Shown: positions 58,489-63,431 of the stretch, piece by piece | Layout: every line of letters starts with the position of its first letter | Position numbering within the stretch: position 1 is the stretch's first letter | The notes under the pieces: generated by a model | Seen by the model: only the letters and a program-made list of their open reading frames with translations | Told to the model about the DNA's origin: nothing | Database searches by the model: none | From: Serpula lacrymans var. lacrymans S7.9 | Lineage: Eukaryota > Basidiomycota > Agaricomycetes > Boletales > Serpulaceae | Length of the DNA: 63,431 bases | Assembly (NCBI RefSeq): GCF_000218685.1 | Contig: NW_006763298.1 | Span: 2,012,681-2,076,111 of the forward strand | Direction of reading: 5' to 3' | Program-made: the position numbers and the translations under genes

Positions 58489-60544
58489 TCACAGTGCGTG
58501 GTGAGCGTGGGGTGCACTAGCAGAATGATAAACGTCAAACTCACACTGTCAACCCGTATGTCCATTGCGGTTCAACATTGATCTCTCGTCCTTGGCTATC
58601 TTTGGCTTTGGTGAACTTGAAGACTGCGAGAAGAGACACGATACCGGCCCAAACGCTTGCATCAGCTACGTGCTTTCCGACACACACGCGCCTGCCAAAT
58701 CCGAATGCATAAGGAACTGTGTCGTCGTTGAGTTTGTCGTCTGCCGAAAGGAATCTCTCCGGGATGAAGTCTGATGGGTTAGAATATTTGGCTTCATTTC
58801 GTGACATTGTCCTAGAAAGCGTTCAGATAGACATTATAAAGACAGTATGCAACATACCAAGCGTTCGCAATTACCACCGCTCCTACAAAAAGACGTGAGA
58901 AACCTTTCAGTAATGAGAAGGATGGAGGTATACCTCCTGGAATATGATATCCTTCATAAATGTCGTCATTTACAGCAGCGTGTGCAAGGCCTGATGCGAA
59001 TGCACCATCAGCAAGAGTTTCCAAAGCACGATAAAGAGTCAACCTAAGGGTACAACAGGACGCCATCTATGCGTCTCGCGGAGTACAGCCTCAACGTAAG
59101 GCAGAGAGTTACGATCTTCAAAATTAGGTAACCTATGCTTGTCCACAACAGAGTCGATCTCTGCTTGGGCTCGTTCTTGGACTTTTGGGTAAAGTACCAT
59201 CGCAAGGATGAAGTCAATGAGAGTCGTAGCCGTCTAGTTACACACGTTACAAGGTCATGATTGACTCGAGGTTGAAATTTACTAACCGTCTCTGATGCCG
59301 CTGGAAATAAAATAAATGAAGACGATGGATGATACGCCATTATAGGACACTTACCAGAAAATGAAGTAGCTGCAGTGCCCTTCATTATTTTCTCAAGCTC
59401 GTCATAATTGGGGGCGTCTTTGATTCCATTAAGAATATCAGAAACCATGCTAGATATAGCTGGGTTTGAGGTCTTTCAATAGGTTATGGGCAAAGAATCA
59501 ATTCGAGATTGATGAAGTGCGCGGACCATTTGACTTTTTGTGTATTGAAATGGCTTTTCGACCATCTCGTTCAACATATCTGGATATCCTCTGGCAAGTC
59601 GTTTGAAACTTAAGCCAGGAAACCAAGAAGGGAGATACAAAACTACCAAACACTGGCGTTATGGTATATTTGTGACAGGTTTCGAGTAAGCTTACGAAAA
59701 GGCCAGGACGTCAGGATCGCGGAGGCCTCGGGAGTGAAAGCCTTCAGCGCTTTGTCATTGACGGTCTCGACAAGGGAAACTAAAGGATCACCGTGACGTT
59801 CTGTCTCATACCCGTAGGTGATTGACATTATAATAGAGGCGGCCAATCTAACGAACAAATTTGAGGGGGCTAGGTCAATCGGTTAAATGTGTTTCTGTGG
59901 GCAACTCACGCCTCTATGTGGCGCACAAAATCCTCAGGCGTTTCAAGCATGTCAACCAGGAGCTCATGGATTTTGCGCATCTGTAAAGGGCGGTAGGAAA
60001 GAGCCGCAGACGACCGTAAACTTTGATGATAGAATCGCCTGTGTTGTCTCCATGTATTTCCGTAGCGCATCAGCGCTGCGTTGAGGGACGACCAGCCAAA
60101 TCTGTGAAATTCAGAGAGATGGCCAACACGCTACGAAAAGCACTGACAGCTCGTTCGTGACGATGATAGGCCTATCTGAATAGTTGTATGATCGTTTTTC
60201 GAGAAGATCTCTTGCTATTTTCTCCGAGTTGATAACAACGACGTGTTGTCTGAAAAGGCAGCAGTGTATGATATCGCCTTCCGAATCAGCAGTCAGGTGT
60301 GGAAGAAGAACAACATAACTAGAACGAATGTACCGTAGGTCTTGCCCCATTTCTCATAGGTAATCCACGGTGCAGTAGAGTTGATTTCGAGTGTGTTACC
60401 CAGGATAGGAAGCGATGAAGGGCCTGGAGGAAAAGACAACGAGTTATTGCCTCCTCGTCTCCGGGCAAGACGCCTTATAGACTCCAACAGCACAAGAAAC
60501 AAGAAAGCCAGGACAAGCGAGAGAGTACTCGACCCTTGAAACAT
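58489..60544 (-). CDS. Cytochrome P450 monooxygenase, copy B (early stop in last exon)
   Basis: The paralog of copy A with the same exon plan. N-terminal anchor LVLAFLFLVLLES, hinge FPPGPSSLPILGN, C-helix NTWRQHRR, I-helix beginning AASETT followed by TTLIDFILAM, ExxR LRETHRW, PERF SDFIPERF and heme loop FGFGRRVCVGKHVA. After the last intron the frame reads TVAPHAHHAL and then TGA at 58489-58491, where copy A has TCA. The downstream text (FACHIEPRSTGLD) is still intact in that frame but would not be translated, costing about 35 residues after the heme loop. It may be a slightly shortened enzyme or an early pseudogene. Confidence 0.8.
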
Positions 60545-62087
60545 GATTTACGGGGTTGGAGGGATTGCGAGGTAGCAGATATGAGCGTGTTATATGGACA
60601 CCAATAGTACTAGGGTCAGGTCAGCTGGCACGTACCCTGGTGCATACTGCCCCTTGCTCTGATCCTGGCTTGACGGAATTTTTGCACGCGTGCTATCGGA
60701 GAGGGAGCTCCCAGCAAGTTGGAGATGGTGTTATGGGGATATGGATCGTCACATTCTCCATAGAAGGCCTCAGATAGGCTTTGAATATACTACCTTTTGC
60801 ACTAATTATAGCGTCAGCCAATGATATAAAATATGCTATCAGGTAAGGATGTGCCGATTGGGGCTGGAGGTCCTCTGATGACATTCAGCGGTTCCACTAC
60901 CGTACAGTGATTAGACATGTGGCTCTGGAATGTGTACAGTATGCTGTAGCTTGAAAGGTTCGTATCAGTTCACAATTATTCAACGAGTAAACAACGTTGG
61001 CGATAATACCAACCTGTATCACTTGGCTTCTTTCAAACAAAACATTTCGGTAGGACAATCACGCATACATCTCACGAAGAAGACTTATGGGCAAGTCTCG
61101 TTATCGTATGCCACATTGGTATACGGCGCACAACCAAAACCTGTTATCGGAGTGTACTGACAGACAAATACTGTTATCTGTGAGGTCCCAGAGTTCACAT
61201 ATTATAGTACATACTACGTCACTTGTTTGCGAGTTTTCTTATCCGCCCTATTGTTCTTGAACAACATAGGAGATCCCACGAGAAGGATGGAAGTTTTCAA
61301 GAAAGGAGAATATAGGCAGCGAGAGAAGACCTAGGTTTTCATTTGGCCTTGTCAGAATTGGATCAGTAGGATGCCATGTGTCCGTCCCATAAGTAAACCT
61401 AGCCGTATTCGTCAACTTGTCCGAAAATGACAGCATCCGCGATAATAGCAAGTCATACCAGGAACGGAATTTTAGAGTTGCTGTATTCATATGGTCAGAT
61501 GATGAGATTGAGGATAGACAACGATGAACCGTCCCTCCGCCATATAGGTCAGAATAAGCAGCATCAGTGAGATACAACGCGTCCCATTCAATTGAACCTA
61601 GTCAAATTCGCCAACTTCTCTGAAAATGACAACATCAGCGATGATGGCAAGCTATAGCACCAGCTATCACCTATACCAAGTTTAAGAGTTACATCCACCT
61701 TGCCACGGTCATATGGTCAGATGAAGTACGTACTATATCGACTGATGAAGCACTGTCAACGCACCTGAGAAGATGATGGACAGGATAGGTCGAGGAGACA
61801 ATGGAGTTGAACGAACCCTCCCATCCGCCAGCGATGACCAGAAATGATTCATCATCCTTACACCGAGTCACCTACCTAGCTAGGCTCGGATGACGACAAG
61901 GGTGGTACTCAACCTATTCTCCAAGTTTGTCAGACCCCCTGAACATTCAGAAAAAGACCTATGGAAATCGTTGATTCTTTTTTTTTTTTTTTAAATCTTG
62001 CGTGGCCCGCTTTCCGACGATGACCAAACGACCATCATCATGATAACAGTGATCATTGATTTTCAAAGCGTTGACATTTCAGACTGT
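60545..62087. other. P450 upstream region and diverged tandem duplication
   Basis: 60545-61360 is shared with the region upstream of copy A. From about 61385 to 61505 and from about 61595 to 61725 two diverged copies of one segment follow each other (AAAATGACA(G/A)CATC...CATATGGTCAGATGA). A T-run of 18-19 lies at 61974-61993. No gene is supported. Confidence 0.45.
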
Positions 62088-62881
62088 TCAAGCAAAGTGG
62101 CCGATCATCTGCTGCAGCTTCTCAGCCGTCATACCCTTCACTCGCGGCTCGATATGACACGCGAACGGACGCGGTCGACTGTCGGTCGAGTAGAGAATTC
62201 AGCACCAGGTACCAAACACCCCCCAAGGTATAAAAAAATAAAAAAAATAAAAAAGACACAACCGCTACCCACACCCCCGCATCCGCTACATACTGCCCCA
62301 CGCAGATCCGTTTCCCAAAACCAAACGCGTAGAGCACCTTGTCGTCGTTCAGTCCTCCGTTGGCGGTGAAGAATCGTTCGGGGATGAAGTCGGAGGCGTT
62401 GGATTCGTTTCTGGACATGGCCCCGGAGAGTGAAGGGTCAGAGTGAATGAGTAAGGTGGGATTGACGAGCGCACCAAACGTTGGCGATCACTGTTGCGGC
62501 TACAAACCACCCACATCAGCCTAATCCAACCTACTGTACAACAGAGAAATGGCCACTGACATTTAGGTATGTACAACCCCTCATAGACGTCGTCATCTAC
62601 GGCAGCGTGGGCAATGCCTGGTGAGAAAGGCCAGTTAGTAGTGTCGATAGGTGCGATACCACACGCATAGTGCTAGTACTCACCCAAGGGAAGAACAGGA
62701 TGCCATCTGTGCGATTCGCGAACCACAGCTTCCACATAGGGCAGCGAGAATCGATCCTCAAAGCCTGACAACCTGTCATTACCAATGACATTAGCGATCT
62801 CGGCATGCGCCCACTCCTGGACGTGGGGGAAGAGCATCATAGCGAGGACAAAGTCCAAAAGAGTCGACGTGGTCTGGCGAT
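62088..62881 (-). pseudogene. Cytochrome P450, third copy, truncated and missing a C-terminal exon segment
   Basis: Reads TTSTLLDFVLAMMLFPHVQ, the ExxR helix VRESHRWHPVLPLG, the PERF region ASDFIPERFF, the heme loop FGFGKRICVGQYVADAG and the end RPRPFACHIEPRVKGM with TGA at 62088-62090. The roughly 30 residues normally between ADAGVWVAVV and the last exon are replaced by an A/T-run-rich stretch (62218-62262). The N-terminal half is absent; at 62.94 kb the sequence becomes the flank of the divergent ZIP gene. Confidence 0.75.
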
Positions 62882-63061
62882 GAGGGTAATGTTCTGCATT
62901 TCAGACATGCGCGAGTGAAAAAGTTTGAAACACACTCACCTACTTTTTCCGAGCTGATGATGATGACGTCAGGCAGGGTGGTCACTGTGGAGGTCCCCAC
63001 TGACGTGACTGTGGAGGTACTCGCGAGTATAAGGGTGGTGTTGTGAAGAGTGTATGCAGCG

Positions 63062-63431
63062 ATGGACGAAGAGATCAGCGCCATCCTCGTCATCTTCGCC
63101 GTCTCTCTCTTTGGTGCGTAGAACCCTCTCTCGCCCAGTGCTGCTAACAGGACACCCAGCCTCGTCCCTCCCGTCCCTCTCCAACCGCATCTCCTTTCTC
63201 CGCATCCCTCGCATCGTCTTTTTCATTGGAAAGCACTTTGGCACAGGTACCCCTTTTCACCTCCCTCTCCCTCTCCCGCTCATCTCCCACAGGCGTCATC
63301 CTCTCCACCGCATTCGTCCATCTTCTCCAGGATGCATTCCACGCCCTCAATCATCCTGCCGTCCTCGCCCGCTGGCACATAGCCAACTACACCGGTCTCG
63401 TCGTGTACGTTCCCCCCTCTCTGCTCTGCCC
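63062..63431 (+). CDS. ZIP-family zinc/iron transporter, 5' end (runs off window)
   Basis: A metal-ion permease of the plasma or organelle membrane. ATG at 63062 gives MDEEISAILVIFAVSLFG. A GTGCGT...CCCAG intron follows, then SLSNRISFLRIPRIVFFIGK and HFGT. Another intron precedes GVILSTAFVHLLQDAFHALN, the conserved ZIP helix with the His ligand, and then WHIANYTGLVV at a donor near 63404. The remaining helices lie beyond 63431. The start is supported by the position directly before the first membrane helix. Confidence 0.8.

Noticed and set aside
61974..61993. Poly-T run as the poly(A) tail of a retroposed gene (minus strand)
   Set aside because: No gene-like sequence or target duplication borders it; a simple homopolymer is enough.
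1..63431. CRISPR arrays, bacterial operons, rRNA genes or phage features
   Set aside because: No regularly spaced repeats and no rRNA-like sequence; spliceosomal introns show this is nuclear fungal DNA.

Overview
The window looks like a transposon-dense stretch of a filamentous basidiomycete (Agaricomycete) nuclear genome. The reasons are many short GT-AG introns (about 45-60 nt) and gene and transposon families typical of mushrooms: KDZ, Plavaka, chromodomain Ty3/gypsy, Helitron-like with DUF6570, DUF6532 proteins, FunK1 kinase and multigene P450s. All identifications come from reading translations by eye; no search was run.

Layout. (1) 1-13.1 kb: a decayed minus-strand Helitron-like Rep/helicase gene. 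It is interrupted by a block holding a DUF6532-type gene and an internally deleted Plavaka transposon, and by three solo LTRs of one gypsy family, each with a perfect 5-bp target duplication. A copy of an unfamiliar ORF-bearing repeat (R1) sits inside the Plavaka 3' end. (2) 13.1-27 kb: host-gene island with an apparently intact ABCC/MRP-type transporter (+), an apparently intact FAD monooxygenase of the salicylate-hydroxylase type (-), and cytochrome P450 copy A (-, containing a 220-bp assembly gap). (3) 27.8-45.4 kb: one 17.5-kb KDZ DNA transposon bounded by nearly identical 906-bp terminal inverted repeats. A young gypsy element (30198-36446) is nested near its accessory gene, and a copia-like fragment (about 38.59-42.44 kb) interrupts its transposase gene. 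(4) 45.4-58.2 kb: LTR-like direct repeats, R2 (-), a tRNA-like sequence with a TATAGC-rich tract, a second Plavaka (-), a FunK1 fragment, a small 20-bp-TIR element, a hypothetical ORF, R3 (+), a Myb/SANT-like gene with a nonsense codon, and a nested Tc1/mariner/foldback complex. (5) 58.3-63.4 kb: P450 copy B (a segmental duplicate of A, about 34.5 kb away in direct orientation), a decayed third P450 (C), and the 5' end of a ZIP metal transporter running off the window.

How it works together. Likely functional host genes are the ABCC exporter, the flavin hydroxylase, P450 A (if the gap hides nothing bad), perhaps P450 B, and ZIP. Hydroxylase, P450s and drug-type exporter side by side are compatible with aromatic or xenobiotic oxidation and efflux, but co-regulation cannot be seen from sequence. 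The rest is a stack of mobile elements whose nesting gives a relative chronology. The most informative signals are the KDZ terminal repeats that each carry exon 1 of the transposase, a gypsy element with a probable self-priming site and a -1 frameshift heptamer, and the three-copy ORF-bearing repeat R.
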